Below, piece after piece: positions 1 to 9,712 of a stretch of 64,000 nucleotides of DNA. This DNA comes from Thermobrachium celere DSM 8682. GTDB taxonomy: Bacteria; Bacillota; Clostridia; Clostridiales; Caloramatoraceae. Both the position numbers and the translations under genes were made by a program. Each line of letters starts with the position of its first letter. Position 1 is the first letter of the stretch. The stretch lies in assembly GCF_000430995.1 (NCBI RefSeq), contig NZ_HF952018.1, forward strand, positions 1,427,610-1,491,609, in the 5' to 3' direction. The notes under the pieces were generated by a model. That model did no database searches and was not told the origin of the DNA. It saw only the letters and a list, made by a program, of their open reading frames with translations.

Positions 1-684
1 AAACAAAAAATAAATATAACCTTTAGTAATAGCGATATGTACCCATATGGGGAAGCAGCAATGGAAGATTTTTTTAAAACTGTTGAAAATGGAAATTATA
101 TTCTTGTTGTTGAAGGTGCAATTGCAACAAGAGAAAATGGAAAATATAACATAATTGGATACTACAATAATCAATATGTTACTGCACTAGAAGCCGTAAA
201 AATAGCATCAGAAAACGCCAAATATATAATATCTGCTGGAACTTGTTCATGTTTTGGAGGTATATCTGCATCAGATCCCAACATATCCGAATCTAAAGCA
301 TTAAGCGAAGTCATCCCAAATAAAATGATAATAAAAATGCCTGGATGTCCTGTATCTGGTAATTGGATGGCATCCCTTCTTTTAAGTCTTTTAGAAAATA
401 AGGCTATTGAACTTGATCCACTTGGAAGGCCTATATATCTATATGGTAACACTGTGCATGACTTTTGCGAGAGAAGAACTTTCTTTGAAAGAAATATATT
501 TGCAAAAAAAGTTGGAGATATAGGATGCTATTTAAAAATAGGTTGTGTTGGCCCTTCTACTAAAGCCCCCTGCCCATATACAAAATGGAATGGATATATT
601 AAGTGGCCTATTGGAGTAAATTCACAATGCATAGGCTGTACATCTAAAGACTTTCCAAATTACACACTTTTTAAGGAGGAATGA
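1..684 (+). CDS. [NiFe] hydrogenase small subunit (5' end outside window)
   Basis: This is the electron-transfer subunit of an uptake-type [NiFe] hydrogenase. The frame is open to base 1, so the first ATG at 37 is internal and the N-terminal part, with the first CxxC for the proximal cluster, lies outside the window. Visible cluster ligands follow the family order: AGTCSCFGG, PGCPVSGNW, VHDFCERRTFF (His plus Cys), IGCVGPSTKAPCPY and CIGCTSKDFPN, which fits three Fe-S clusters. The large subunit begins 6 bases after the stop and a maturation protease follows. The family is certain; the physiological direction (uptake or evolution) is inferred. No Tat signal can be judged because the N-terminus is missing. 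Confidence 0.93.
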   Translation, partial: KQKINITFSNSDMYPYGEAAMEDFFKTVENGNYILVVEGAIATRENGKYNIIGYYNNQYVTALEAVKIASENAKYIISAGTCSCFGGISASDPNISESKALSEVIPNKMIIKMPGCPVSGNWMASLLLSLLENKAIELDPLGRPIYLYGNTVHDFCERRTFFERNIFAKKVGDIGCYLKIGCVGPSTKAPCPYTKWNGYIKWPIGVNSQCIGCTSKDFPNYTLFKEE

Positions 685-690
685 AATAAT

Positions 691-1989
691 ATGGAGATAA
701 TTTTAAGCCCTATAACTAGAATAAGTGGTTTTTTAACAATAGTACTTGAAATTGATAATAATGTTGTCATAGATGCAAAATGTAAAGGAACCATGTTTCG
801 TGGATTTGAAAAACTTCTAATCAACAGACATCCGCTTGATGCTATTTATTTAACCCAAAGAATATGTGGCATATGTTCCTCAGCTCATAGTATAGCATCA
901 AGCCGTGCATTAGAAGATTGTTCAAAGATTGATATTAGCTTCAATTCTAAACTAGTTAGAAATATAATTCATGGTTTTGATATACTTCAAAATCATATAA
1001 GACATTTTTATCTTTTTTCAGTTCCAGACTTTATAAATGTAGAAGGTGAAAAAATAAATAGCAAAGTTCCAAAGGAGTTAGAAAATAAAATAAATGAAAA
1101 CTATATAAAATCCCTATATTATTCAACACTTGCACATCAGGGTTTAAGTATTTTTGGTGGTAAAGCCCCCCACAACCATGGAATTGTATTTGGAGGTGTA
1201 ACTTCTAAACTAAATCTTTATGAATTTTCAAAGGCAGTTGAAATTTCAAAGGAACTACTTGAATTTACTAATATTATGATTGATGATTACCAGATAATTG
1301 AAAAGTATTACGATGAATATAATAAGTTAGGAGATACAGGAGGAAATTATATAAGCTTTGGTCTATTTGAAGATACACCTGAATTTACTATTTGTAAAAG
1401 CGGTGCTTTAATTAATAAAGAACTTTGCAATTTAGATTTAAATAATTTAAAAGAATATGAAGTTCAGGATGACATATCTTTTATAAATGCACCAAGGTAT
1501 ATAGACCTTCCTGTTGAGGTTGGACCACTTGCAAGGCAATCCATAAGAAGTGGGTGGATTAAAAGTTCTACATTAAACAGAATAAAAGCTAGAGTCTATG
1601 AAGCTAAACTGATTGCTGAAAGGTTAAATGAAATGCTTAACTTAGTCACAATAAATCAAAATGAAACAAAAACAGATTTTATAGATGGAATTGGAGTAGG
1701 TATAACAGATACAATACGTGGAGCATTATATCATAATGTTGAAATAAAGGATAAGAAAATTTATAAATATAACATAATAACACCATCAGCATTTAATCTC
1801 TCGCCAACATATAATAATGTTAAGGGCCCATTAGAAAAAGCATTAATAGGAACTTATATAGAAGACATAAATAATCCTATTGAAATAATTAGAATAGTTC
1901 ATTCCTTTGATCCATGTGTATCCTGTGCGACTCATTTAGTAAGTAAAAATGGGGAATTTTTAAATGAAAACTATTTTATGCATAGGTAA
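691..1989 (+). CDS. [NiFe] hydrogenase large (catalytic) subunit
   Basis: The catalytic subunit holds the Ni-Fe(CN)2CO centre that splits or forms H2. The N-terminal RICGIC motif (Cys59, Cys62) and the C-terminal DPCVSC motif (Cys409, Cys412) supply the four Ni ligands. After DPCVSCATH there is a 17-residue tail, the peptide that a hydrogenase-specific endopeptidase removes after His415 once nickel is inserted. At 432 residues it is short compared with the roughly 600-residue Hya/Hyb enzymes and closer to compact clostridial MbhL-type subunits. It follows the small subunit by 6 bases, with AAGGAGGAAT at the junction as ribosome site. Its 3' end overlaps the protease gene by 26 bases. Confidence 0.95.
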   Translation: MEIILSPITRISGFLTIVLEIDNNVVIDAKCKGTMFRGFEKLLINRHPLDAIYLTQRICGICSSAHSIASSRALEDCSKIDISFNSKLVRNIIHGFDILQNHIRHFYLFSVPDFINVEGEKINSKVPKELENKINENYIKSLYYSTLAHQGLSIFGGKAPHNHGIVFGGVTSKLNLYEFSKAVEISKELLEFTNIMIDDYQIIEKYYDEYNKLGDTGGNYISFGLFEDTPEFTICKSGALINKELCNLDLNNLKEYEVQDDISFINAPRYIDLPVEVGPLARQSIRSGWIKSSTLNRIKARVYEAKLIAERLNEMLNLVTINQNETKTDFIDGIGVGITDTIRGALYHNVEIKDKKIYKYNIITPSAFNLSPTYNNVKGPLEKALIGTYIEDINNPIEIIRIVHSFDPCVSCATHLVSKNGEFLNENYFMHR

Positions 1990-2359
1990 TATATTAATGG
2001 GTGATGACGGAATAGGTATAATCCTTGGACATCTACTTAAGAAAAAAGGAATTAACTGCATAATTTGTGAAACAGATATATCTTTAATTAATGAAGTAAT
2101 TAATAATTCTGAACAGCTAATAATTGTAGATGCAGTTAATTTTGATCTAAATCCAGGAGATATTGTTATTTTTAATAATTTTGAATTTTATTCATCTCCA
2201 ATACTTCAACACGACTTGGTATTCTATAAAAACAAAAAAACAACATTGTTTGGAATACAAGTAAAGGATATTGATTATAGAATAGGTATCTCAAGTGAAA
2301 TACTAAAAAATTTAAAAGTTTACTTGAACTACATTATAAAACTTTATAATTCAAATTAG
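1964..2359 (+). CDS. Hydrogenase maturation protease (HyaD/HupD family)
   Basis: This is the nickel-dependent endopeptidase that trims the C-terminal tail of the large subunit. It shows the family start GNILMGDDG (residues 8-16, with Asp where the Ni-sensing acidic residue sits), VDAVNFD in the middle, and His in ILQHDLVF, matching the three-ligand pattern known for HybD. At 131 residues it is somewhat shorter than the usual 150-190. The gene overlaps the end of the large-subunit gene, so translational coupling is likely; GGGGAA lies about 10 bases before the ATG. Its partner is almost certainly the adjacent large subunit. Confidence 0.88.
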   Translation: MKTILCIGNILMGDDGIGIILGHLLKKKGINCIICETDISLINEVINNSEQLIIVDAVNFDLNPGDIVIFNNFEFYSSPILQHDLVFYKNKKTTLFGIQVKDIDYRIGISSEILKNLKVYLNYIIKLYNSN

Positions 2360-2422
2360 TATAAAAGTACTTAAATAAGCGCCTCCTCTTTTGTCCTTTA
2401 TGATTTTATAAATTCATTTAAA

Positions 2423-2450
2423 AAAGGCTGTCAGCTAACTGACAGCCTTT
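2423..2450 (-). terminator. Intrinsic terminator of thiT
   Basis: A perfect 12-bp stem (AAAGGCTGTCAG and its complement) with a 4-base loop overlaps the thiT stop codon. In the minus direction it is followed by a run of T. It may also stop the rightward hydrogenase transcript. Confidence 0.85.
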
Positions 2451-3066
2451 ATATCCTTGCTTCTAATGTTTTTACAGCCTTTTTAAACTGAGGTATAAAC
2501 GCAATTACAACACATAATATTAAATCTGGCATGAGGTAAGTTAAATTATATATAAATGAATACACAAATACGTTTTGCCCTTCTGGTGCATAAGAGGCAA
2601 AAAATATTACACCCGAAATCACATGGAAAAATAGCCTTCCAAAACCACCTAAAACCATTCCTATTGGTAAACTTTTTTTAGATAGTCCAGCAAGCCCCAA
2701 TGCTCCAAATGCAAGTGGATAATCTATTAATACTTGAGCCCAATGTACAATATATGGTTCCTGTATAAATTGTAAAACACCATAAACTGCTCCAACTAAT
2801 ATTCCATCTTTAGCACCATAAATATAAGCAAAAATGAATATAGGTATTAAACTCCCTAATGTTATTGATCCACCCTGTGGAAGTTTAAATATTCTAATAT
2901 AGGATAAAACAAATGATAGGGCTATGCATAGACTTGCTGTAGTTAATTTTTTCGTATCAAATTTCTTTTCCTTTGGGGACTTGTTTAAAATGATTGATAC
3001 TGCCACCAAAAGGGCTAAAATTGACCATACAATAATTTTTAAATTGAGACCATTAAAAAAATTCAT
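2449..3066 (-). CDS. thiT: Thiamine ECF transporter S component ThiT
   Basis: ThiT is the membrane substrate-binding component that captures thiamine and works with the shared ECF energising module, which is not encoded in this window. The 205-residue protein has about six hydrophobic segments and the family motif LPQGGSITLGSLIP, plus an aromatic-rich stretch near residues 100-115 (QEPYIVHWAQ). The call is supported independently by the TPP riboswitch immediately upstream. The start at 3066 has a strong GGAGG 8 bases upstream, which the riboswitch appears to mask. Confidence 0.95.
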   Translation of the reverse strand: MNFFNGLNLKIIVWSILALLVAVSIILNKSPKEKKFDTKKLTTASLCIALSFVLSYIRIFKLPQGGSITLGSLIPIFIFAYIYGAKDGILVGAVYGVLQFIQEPYIVHWAQVLIDYPLAFGALGLAGLSKKSLPIGMVLGGFGRLFFHVISGVIFFASYAPEGQNVFVYSFIYNLTYLMPDLILCVVIAFIPQFKKAVKTLEARI

Positions 3067-3083
3067 AAAAAAACCTCCTTTTT

Positions 3084-3200
3084 TACAGACGCAAAAAGGA
3101 GTTCTCTTCCGCTTCCCTTCGCTGGCATTACCCAGTTCAGGTTCTAAGGGTCGAAGGCTTGTTTGCCTTCCTCTCAGCCAAAGGCTCCCCTAGCGTCTGC
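3084..3200 (-). promoter_or_regulatory. TPP (thi-box) riboswitch with translational expression platform
   Basis: On the minus strand the conserved blocks GGGGAGCC, GGCTGAGAGG, GACCCTTAGAACCTGA, GGGTAATGCCAGCG and AGGGAA occur in order, which defines the TPP aptamer. A P1 helix CGCT/AGCG closes the core. Downstream, CTCCTTTTT (complement of 3093-3101) can pair with AAAAAGGAG (3075-3083), masking the thiT ribosome site. The loop of that hairpin, GCGTCTG, can instead pair with CAGACGC at the very 5' end of the aptamer. Binding of TPP should therefore favour the masked, OFF state. No U-tailed terminator is present, so control is probably at translation. Confidence 0.95.
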
Positions 3201-3222
3201 TTTTATTTATTTTACATTAATA

Positions 3223-3251
3223 ATTATACTATTGTGAGTTATAAAATACAA
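3223..3251 (-). promoter_or_regulatory. Sigma-A promoter of the thiT riboswitch transcript
   Basis: The minus strand reads TTGTAT, a 17-base spacer, then TATAAT (-10 at 3223-3228, -35 at 3246-3251). Transcription would begin about 15 bases before the aptamer. Confidence 0.8.
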
Positions 3252-3315
3252 CTAAAAATTAGCAAAATAAAAAAATAAATTCATCTTTCCTTTATATCTA
3301 TTTCTTGTATAGGTG

Positions 3316-3344
3316 TTGATTTATTTTTAAAAAAGTTTTATAAT
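3316..3344 (+). promoter_or_regulatory. Promoter of tRNA-Pro
   Basis: TTGATT (3316-3321), a 17-base spacer and TATAAT (3339-3344) sit 16 bases before the tRNA. Confidence 0.75.
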
Positions 3345-3360
3345 ATATTTGACAATTACA

Positions 3361-3437
3361 TCTGGGTGTGGCGCAGATGGTAGCGCGCAAGAATGGGGTT
3401 CTTGAGGTCGCTGGTTCAAGTCCAGTCACCCAGACCA
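3361..3437 (+). tRNA. tRNA-Pro (anticodon GGG)
   Basis: Acceptor strands TCTGGGT and ACCCAGA pair fully. The anticodon stem CAAGA/TCTTG carries the loop ATGGGGT, giving anticodon GGG, and the T loop GGTTCAAGTCC is standard. The 3' CCA is encoded (3435-3437). The gene stands alone with its own promoter and terminator. Confidence 0.96.
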
Positions 3438-3467
3438 AAAGCCTTGGTAAAATTACCAAGGCTTTTT
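3438..3467 (+). terminator. Terminator of tRNA-Pro
   Basis: AAAGCCTTGGTAA pairs with TTACCAAGGCTTT and is followed by T residues, directly after the encoded CCA. Confidence 0.88.
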
Positions 3468-3505
3468 ACATTTTGTGGATAATTTCACATTTCACTTGGG
3501 TGGCA

Positions 3506-3904
3506 CTATTTAAACCAAAGTGCAATCTCTCTTTCTGCTGAAGCTTGGCAGTCAGATGCATGAACTAGATTATATGTATCTTTATAAGCAAAATCTCCCC
3601 TAATTGTACCAGGAAGTGCATCTTGATATTTTGTAGCACCATTTATATTTCTAACACATTTAATTGCATTTTCACCTTCTAAAATCATTGCAATTACCAT
3701 ACCAGAAGTTAAGTAATTTATTAGATCCTCAAAAAACTCCTTCCCCCTATGTTCTTCATAATGTTTTTCAGCAAGCTCCCTTGTTGGAACTAGAGATTTT
3801 AGCTCTTTAATCTTCAACCCCTTCATTTCATATCTCTTTATTATTTCACCAACCAATCCTCTTTCTACTCCATCTGGTTTAATCAACACTAATGTTCTCT
3901 CCAT
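3506..3904 (-). CDS. ndk: Nucleoside diphosphate kinase
   Basis: Ndk transfers the gamma phosphate of NTPs to NDPs through a phosphohistidine. The 132-residue length is normal. The start [20 protein letters not shown] and the active-site motif NLVHASD with catalytic His115 are diagnostic. The gene diverges from yhaM. GGAGGGG precedes the start codon. Confidence 0.97.
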   Translation of the reverse strand: MERTLVLIKPDGVERGLVGEIIKRYEMKGLKIKELKSLVPTRELAEKHYEEHRGKEFFEDLINYLTSGMVIAMILEGENAIKCVRNINGATKYQDALPGTIRGDFAYKDTYNLVHASDCQASAEREIALWFK

Positions 3905-3977
3905 TATTTCCCCTCCATTTTAAATATTTATGTGTAATATTTATTAATTTCATGTATAATATTAACGAGGTGATTTT

Positions 3978-4919
3978 ATGCTTAGTTTATATCCTAATGA
4001 AAAAATAGAAAATCAACCTGTTGTAGTAAGAAAAATTGATAAAAAGGTAGGACAAAATGATAAAGGATATTATCATCTTCAAATAAGCTATGGAATTAAA
4101 AGCTATGATGCAAAAATATGGAACGACAGCCCAGAAATAGGAGATAAAATTAACCCTGGTTGTTTAGCATACATAACAGGTGTGGCAAAGGATTTTAAAG
4201 GAACTATTCAAATACATATTAACAAGATAGAAAAGATTGAAAATCCTAGTCAAGACTTAATTAATAAAGTAATTCCATCATGCTATTTAAATTCAGATGA
4301 GATGGAAAAAAGCCTATTTGAAATAATAAATACAATCAATAATATACATATAAAACAGTTGTTAAATAATATATTTACTAACGACACAATTAAGAATGCA
4401 TTTTTTAAAAAAGCAGCAGGAGCAGAAATACATCATGCATATGTAGGAGGACTTGCTCAGCATACACTAGAAGTTGCTAGAATTGTAATTAATTTTACAC
4501 AAGTTTTTCCATATGTCAACTACGACATAGCTGTTGCATCAGCCTTGTTACACGATATTGGTAAAATAGCAGAGCTTTCTGATTTTCCTGAAAACAAATA
4601 TACAACTAGAGGAAAACTTATAGGACACATAAATATTGGTGTTGAGATATTGAATAGCTTTATATCTAAAATACCAGACTTCCCAAATCAAATAAAATAT
4701 GAGATAGAACACTGTATTCTATCTCATCACGGAACCTTAGAAATGGGCTCACCGGTTTTACCAATGACAATTGAAGCAATAGCAGTACATAACGCTGATA
4801 AGTCAAGCGCTGAAATAAATGCCTTCCACCTTGCAATAGAAAGAGATACAGGTACAGATGCTTGGACAGATTATAACCCAACCTATAAACGTGCAATAAA
4901 AAAATCCATAAATATTTAA
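3978..4919 (+). CDS. yhaM: 3'-5' exoribonuclease YhaM family (OB fold + HD domain)
   Basis: YhaM-type enzymes degrade RNA and single-stranded DNA from the 3' end using a metal-dependent HD domain. Residues 12-90 look like the N-terminal OB fold and residues 150-300 carry the HD domain: HHAYVGGLAQHTLEV (His162 region), LLHDIGK (His192-Asp193), then ILSHHG and HNADK. The 313-residue length matches B. subtilis YhaM. It is monocistronic, with GAGGTGATTTTATG as the start region and a terminator behind. Confidence 0.92.
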   Translation: MLSLYPNEKIENQPVVVRKIDKKVGQNDKGYYHLQISYGIKSYDAKIWNDSPEIGDKINPGCLAYITGVAKDFKGTIQIHINKIEKIENPSQDLINKVIPSCYLNSDEMEKSLFEIINTINNIHIKQLLNNIFTNDTIKNAFFKKAAGAEIHHAYVGGLAQHTLEVARIVINFTQVFPYVNYDIAVASALLHDIGKIAELSDFPENKYTTRGKLIGHINIGVEILNSFISKIPDFPNQIKYEIEHCILSHHGTLEMGSPVLPMTIEAIAVHNADKSSAEINAFHLAIERDTGTDAWTDYNPTYKRAIKKSINI

Positions 4920-4945
4920 CTACTATATAATGTAAATTTATTTTT

Positions 4946-4982
4946 AAAGCCCCATGAATGGACTTTTTCATCATGGGGCTTT
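4946..4982 (+). terminator. Terminator between yhaM and the V-ATPase operon
   Basis: AAAGCCCCATGA pairs with TCATGGGGCTTT. The hairpin is flanked by T on the right and A/T on the left, so it may serve both converging units. Confidence 0.85.
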
Positions 4983-5010
4983 ATTTTATCAAAATTACTA
5001 GTCTAAAACT

Positions 5011-5640
5011 TTATATTTTCTTTTTCTTCTTTTGACTTTTCTTTTTTACCACCTTCAATCTAAAGAAATCCTCTCTATCTTTTTCCTCTAGGGCATCCTG
5101 TATGTATTTTACCATTTCTTCATACTTTGGTATTTGAATATTTTGTAGTGCATTGGCTCTCTTTTGAGTCTTTTTTATTTCCATTGCAAGTTTAAACACT
5201 GCATTTTCAACTTCAGCATACTCCATAATTAAATACTTTATCTCAGAAAATTTGCTAAAGGCTATATCCATAGCAGTATTTGTCTGATAAAAGCTGTAGG
5301 TTGCTTCCTTTTGTTTTTTTTCATATCTAATTATTGGTACTTCTACTCCCATAACACTTTTAAAAAGCAAATTGAAACATCCATTCTCTGGAACTGTATG
5401 GGATATATCCTCAACTGTTGAAACACCCATTGTTATATTTGCCATTCTTAATGCCTCATATGCCTCTTGAAATTTTTTGTTTATTTCTTCTTGTATATCC
5501 TTTGCTTTACCAACATACCCCATCATTTCCCTTATAAGCACATTTCTCTTTTGATCTAAAAGTTCATATCCCTTTTTTGAAAACTCTAAAGTAGCCTTTG
5601 CACTCATTAGATTTGACTTTGTTGGTGCAATTATCTCCAT
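5011..5640 (-). CDS. ntpD: V-type ATPase subunit D (central stalk)
   Basis: Subunit D forms the long coiled-coil rotor axle inside the A3B3 head. The 209-residue protein begins with the family signature IAPTKSNLMSAKATLEFSKKGY. Heptad-rich helices lie at both ends and the C-terminus is extremely Lys-rich (KKKSQKKKKKI). It is the last gene of the operon, 4 bases after ntpB. Confidence 0.95.
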   Translation of the reverse strand: MEIIAPTKSNLMSAKATLEFSKKGYELLDQKRNVLIREMMGYVGKAKDIQEEINKKFQEAYEALRMANITMGVSTVEDISHTVPENGCFNLLFKSVMGVEVPIIRYEKKQKEATYSFYQTNTAMDIAFSKFSEIKYLIMEYAEVENAVFKLAMEIKKTQKRANALQNIQIPKYEEMVKYIQDALEEKDREDFFRLKVVKKKSQKKKKKI

Positions 5641-5644
5641 CTAA

Positions 5645-7012
5645 TCACCCTCTATAATATTCATCGATAAATTTGGGGTTAATTCTATCTAGTTCGTTCT
5701 TAGGAAGTATTGATAGTATTTCCCAAGCAATATCTAAGCTTTCTTTAACATCTCTATCTTCATCAAAGGACTGTTTTAAAAATCTATATTCAAATGCATT
5801 TCCAAACTCTAAATATTTCTTATCAATCTCTGAAAGTTCATCTTCTCCTATTACTTGAGATAGAGCCTTTACTTCCTGAACCTTAGAATAGGATGAAAAA
5901 ATTTGATTTGCTACGTCTGGATGATCAGCTCTTGTATATCCTTCTCCAATTCCATCCTTCATAAGTCTTGATAGTGAAGGCAAAATATTAATTGGAGGAT
6001 AAATATTCCTCTGATATATTTCTCTGCTTAAAACAATCTGACCTTCAGTTATATACCCCGTCAAATCTGGAATAGGATGCGTTATATCGTCGTTAGGCAT
6101 AGTTAAAATTGGTATTTGTGTAATTGAACCCTTTGATCCTTCGACCATACCTGCCCTTTCATAAAGACTTGCAAGGTCAGAATACAAGTACCCTGGATAT
6201 CCCTTTCTTCCAGGAACTTCTTCTCTTGCAGCTGATATTTCTCTTAAAGCTTCACAATAACTTGTAATATCTGTCATTATAACTAAAATATGCATATTTT
6301 CATAGAAGGCTAAGTATTCTGCTGCAGTAAGTGCACATCTTGGAGTTACTATTCTTTCAACAACTGGATCATCTGCTAAATTCATAAACATAACAACCCT
6401 GTCTAAAACCCCAGCATCTTGAAAAGCCTTTATAAAATAATGGGCATCATCATGTTTTATTCCCATAGCAGCAAAAACAACAGCAAATTCCCCTTCTCCT
6501 TCAGCAACTCTTGCTTGTTTTACAATTTGTGCTGCTATTTGATTATGAGGTAATCCATTACCTGAAAAAATAGGAAGCTTTTGACCTCTAATTAAAGTTG
6601 TTAATGTATCTATTGCTGAAATGCCAGTTTGAATATAATTTCTTGGGTATCTTCTTGCAACTGGATTTATAGGACTTCCATTTACATCTAATTTTATTCC
6701 ATTAAATATAGGTCCTCCACCATCAATTGGTTCACCTATTCCATTAAAAATCCTTCCCAATATTTCCCTTGACAATTTTATCTCAAGTGGTTTTCCAGTA
6801 AATTTTACTGAAATATCCCTTACTGACATACCTGAAGTGTTTTCAAAAACTTGAATAACTGCAATATCTCCATTTAACTGAACAACTTTACCGTGTTTTA
6901 TTTTATCTTTCAATTTTATTTCTACCATTTCATTATAAGATACACCCTTAACCCCTTCTACAACAATAAGAGGGCCTTCGATTTTTTTTAGGCTTAAATA
7001 TTCTTTATACAT
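5645..7012 (-). CDS. ntpB: V-type ATPase subunit B (regulatory, non-catalytic)
   Basis: Subunit B alternates with A in the hexameric head. It lacks a full Walker A, as expected, and has [14 protein letters not shown] and [19 protein letters not shown], both typical of B subunits. The preferred start is ATG 7012, one base after the ntpA stop, with GAGGGTGAT correctly spaced. An upstream ATG at 7027 overlaps that Shine-Dalgarno sequence and is less likely. The resulting 455 residues match the family. Confidence 0.96.
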   Translation of the reverse strand: MYKEYLSLKKIEGPLIVVEGVKGVSYNEMVEIKLKDKIKHGKVVQLNGDIAVIQVFENTSGMSVRDISVKFTGKPLEIKLSREILGRIFNGIGEPIDGGGPIFNGIKLDVNGSPINPVARRYPRNYIQTGISAIDTLTTLIRGQKLPIFSGNGLPHNQIAAQIVKQARVAEGEGEFAVVFAAMGIKHDDAHYFIKAFQDAGVLDRVVMFMNLADDPVVERIVTPRCALTAAEYLAFYENMHILVIMTDITSYCEALREISAAREEVPGRKGYPGYLYSDLASLYERAGMVEGSKGSITQIPILTMPNDDITHPIPDLTGYITEGQIVLSREIYQRNIYPPINILPSLSRLMKDGIGEGYTRADHPDVANQIFSSYSKVQEVKALSQVIGEDELSEIDKKYLEFGNAFEYRFLKQSFDEDRDVKESLDIAWEILSILPKNELDRINPKFIDEYYRG

Positions 7013-7013
7013 T

Positions 7014-8777
7014 TTAATCACCCTCATATTCTTTAATTAAATTGGTAAAGTATTCACTTATATCATTAATAAACTTATCAAAACTGTCACCAAAATTATT
7101 CGGTATTTCATACTTCATTTTTATAATTTTATAAAAATGATTGCTATTTTTTATAACTGATATAGGTACACCCACTTTAACAGCTTCCTTTGCAAATTTA
7201 TAAAAACTATAAATAACTTTAAGCATCATGTACTGTTTATTTAAAGGAACAAATGTATCTTCCTTATGATATGCATTCTGTTGTAGATACCCTACCTTTA
7301 TAAGCTTTGCTATCTCCAAGATTAGTCTTTGTTCATCTGGCAGAACATCTTCTCCAACTAATTTTACAGTTTCTTGAAGCTTACTTTCCTCCTGCAAAAC
7401 CTTCATCATTTCTGCCCTTAAATTTAACATATCTTCTGCAACGTTTTGCCTATACCATTCTTCAAGTTGTGTAATATATCCGCTATAACTTGAAAGCCAG
7501 TTTATTGCAGGGTAATGTCTAGAATATGCAAGTTTTCTATCCAATCCTAAAAAAGCACTAACAAAGCGCTTTGTATTTTGGGTAACAGGCTCTGAAAAAT
7601 CCCCGCCTGCTGGAGATACAGCGCCAATTATTGTAACTGATGCTTCTTTGTCATTTAACGTTCTAACATATCCTGCTCTTTCATAGAATTCTGCTAATCT
7701 TGAAGGTAAGTAGGCAGGGTATCCTTCTTCGGCAGGCATTTCTTCAAGTCTTCCTGAAATTTCTCTTAAAGCCTCTGCCCATCTTGAAGTTGAATCTGCC
7801 ATAACCGCAACATTATACCCCATATCTCTAAAATATTCTGCTATTGTTATTCCTGTATAAATAGATGCTTCTCTTGCAGCAACCGGCATATTAGATGTAT
7901 TTGCAATAAGTATTGTTCTATTCATTAATGGAAGATTAGATGATGGATCTATAAGTTTAGGAAAATCCTCCAAAACTTCAGTCATTTCATTTCCTCTTTC
8001 ACCACATCCTATATACACAATAATGTCTGCATCTGACCATTTAGCTAGCTGATGCTGAGTCATTGTTTTTCCAGTACCAAATCCTCCTGGGATAGCAGCT
8101 GTACCTCCCTTTGCAATTGGGAAAAATGTATCTATAACTCTTTGGCCTGTAATAAGAGGCTTTTGAATTGGTAACCTCTCTTTAACAGGCCTTGGAATTC
8201 TAACCGGCCATTCTTGGTACATCTTAAGTTCTTGTCCATTATCTAATTTAATAAGTATCGTATCTAAGCTATATTCCCCATCTTCTTTAATCTCTAAAAT
8301 TTTACCTTCTACATTAGGTGGAACCATTAAATAATGCTTTATTAAAGGTGTCTCTTCAACAATACCAAAAATATCTCCACCCTTTAAATATTCACCCTCT
8401 TTTACAGTAAATTTAACATACCATTTTTTCGTTTTATCAATTGTTTCAAGTCCTATACCTTCTTTAATAAAATTACCTGACTTATCAAAAATAATATTTA
8501 AGGGTCTCTGTATTCCATCAAATATATTTCCCACAATTCCTGGACCTAAAGTAACCGAAAGAGGCTTTTGAGTTGATATAACATCATCTCCTACTTTCAA
8601 GCCTGTTGTATCCTCATAAACCTGTATTGTACCTAAATCTTCATCAATAGAAATTACTTCTCCTATTAATTTCTTTTCTCCGACTGTTACCATTTCCCTC
8701 ATCTTAAAGTCCTTCATATTTATTGCCTTTACTACAGGACCATTTACATAAATAACTTTACCTTTTGAACCCTCCAT
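7014..8777 (-). CDS. ntpA: V-type ATPase catalytic subunit A
   Basis: This is the ATP-hydrolysing or synthesising subunit. Walker A is GGFGTGKT (residues 231-238), followed by [14 protein letters not shown] and the catalytic-site strand [24 protein letters not shown]. The extra region of about 90 residues before Walker A that separates A subunits from F1-beta is present (roughly residues 110-200). The 587-residue length is normal. It sits between ntpE and ntpB, with AGGTGGTGGG before the ATG. Confidence 0.97.
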   Translation of the reverse strand: MEGSKGKVIYVNGPVVKAINMKDFKMREMVTVGEKKLIGEVISIDEDLGTIQVYEDTTGLKVGDDVISTQKPLSVTLGPGIVGNIFDGIQRPLNIIFDKSGNFIKEGIGLETIDKTKKWYVKFTVKEGEYLKGGDIFGIVEETPLIKHYLMVPPNVEGKILEIKEDGEYSLDTILIKLDNGQELKMYQEWPVRIPRPVKERLPIQKPLITGQRVIDTFFPIAKGGTAAIPGGFGTGKTMTQHQLAKWSDADIIVYIGCGERGNEMTEVLEDFPKLIDPSSNLPLMNRTILIANTSNMPVAAREASIYTGITIAEYFRDMGYNVAVMADSTSRWAEALREISGRLEEMPAEEGYPAYLPSRLAEFYERAGYVRTLNDKEASVTIIGAVSPAGGDFSEPVTQNTKRFVSAFLGLDRKLAYSRHYPAINWLSSYSGYITQLEEWYRQNVAEDMLNLRAEMMKVLQEESKLQETVKLVGEDVLPDEQRLILEIAKLIKVGYLQQNAYHKEDTFVPLNKQYMMLKVIYSFYKFAKEAVKVGVPISVIKNSNHFYKIIKMKYEIPNNFGDSFDKFINDISEYFTNLIKEYEGD

Positions 8778-8788
8778 TTTCCCACCAC

Positions 8789-9382
8789 CTATAATAGAGA
8801 GAATAATTTTTCTCCTATTTTTTCTCTATTTGCTTCAACTAGATTACTTATCGAAAAATCATATTTTACATTGTTTTGCTTATCAACCAAAATAAAACCA
8901 CCTATTATATTATCATCAAACTCAACACTTAAATTTTTATTAGATTTTATTTGCAGATCTTTATACCACAAATTCCAATCGGCCTGAGTAATTATAATAT
9001 GTGCTTCCTGTATGTCATAGTTATTTATCAATTTATTCAATTTGTCAGAAAAATACTCTCTATATGCTATGCTATTATTAATTTGTTTTGCGAAATCTAT
9101 TATATCCTTCAATGCTGTGTTATAAATTTTGTTTCTAGTTTCTAAAAGCATTCTTTTACCTTTTATATGAGCCTTTGATAAAGTCTGAACCTTTATTTTT
9201 TCAATTTCACTAGCTGTTTTATACTCTAACTCCTCCGCTCTTTTTTTAAACTCCTCTCTTTTTTGATCTATTATTTTCACATATTCTTCCTCAAACTTTT
9301 TTATTGCTTCTTTATTTTCCTTTTCAACCTTTTCATAAACTATTTTTGTAAATAAATTTATTTTTTCTTCAATGGTTATCAT
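8789..9382 (-). CDS. ntpE: V-type ATPase subunit E (peripheral stalk)
   Basis: Subunit E pairs with the small coiled-coil subunit to make the peripheral stalk. The N-terminal half is a charged helix (residues 15-75) and the C-terminal half is a compact head, as in the family. The longer frame starting at 9424 overlaps ntpG. ATG 9382 has GAGGTGAT at the right distance and lies just after the ntpG stop, giving 197 residues, so it is chosen. Confidence 0.88.
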   Translation of the reverse strand: MITIEEKINLFTKIVYEKVEKENKEAIKKFEEEYVKIIDQKREEFKKRAEELEYKTASEIEKIKVQTLSKAHIKGKRMLLETRNKIYNTALKDIIDFAKQINNSIAYREYFSDKLNKLINNYDIQEAHIIITQADWNLWYKDLQIKSNKNLSVEFDDNIIGGFILVDKQNNVKYDFSISNLVEANREKIGEKLFSLL

Positions 9383-9392
9383 ATAAATCACC

Positions 9393-9701
9393 TCATACTT
9401 TGATACCAACTGAATTTCTAACATAGTTTAAAATGTAGTCATTATCCTTATCCGAACCATGTCTATCAGGAATTTCTACAATAAGAGGATAGGGTCTTTT
9501 TAGTTTTATTTCTATGATCTCATCCTTTATTAACTTCGCAGCTTTTTCAGTAAAAATAATAATACCAATATTCTTATTATCTAGAGCTCTTCTTAATGCA
9601 TTTTGTGCTTCACTTTTTTTATAAACAATTTCTCCTTTTATCCCTGCCAACCTCAAACCTACTAAAGTTTCTCTATTATCTGAAATTAAGTACATATTCA
9701 T
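9393..9701 (-). CDS. ntpG: V-type ATPase subunit F
   Basis: Subunit F (NtpG in Enterococcus naming) binds the D axle in the central stalk. The 102-residue protein has the family pattern of a short alpha/beta domain: YLISDNRETLVGLRLAGIKG, then IGIIIFTEKAAKLI and YPLIVEIPDRHGS. It lies between the K and E genes. Confidence 0.93.
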   Translation of the reverse strand: MNMYLISDNRETLVGLRLAGIKGEIVYKKSEAQNALRRALDNKNIGIIIFTEKAAKLIKDEIIEIKLKRPYPLIVEIPDRHGSDKDNDYILNYVRNSVGIKV

Positions 9702-9712
9702 ATAATCACTTC

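Noticed and set aside
2924..3193. Plus-strand open frame across the TPP riboswitch
   Set aside because: It lies antisense to thiT and the aptamer, and no protein family is recognisable.
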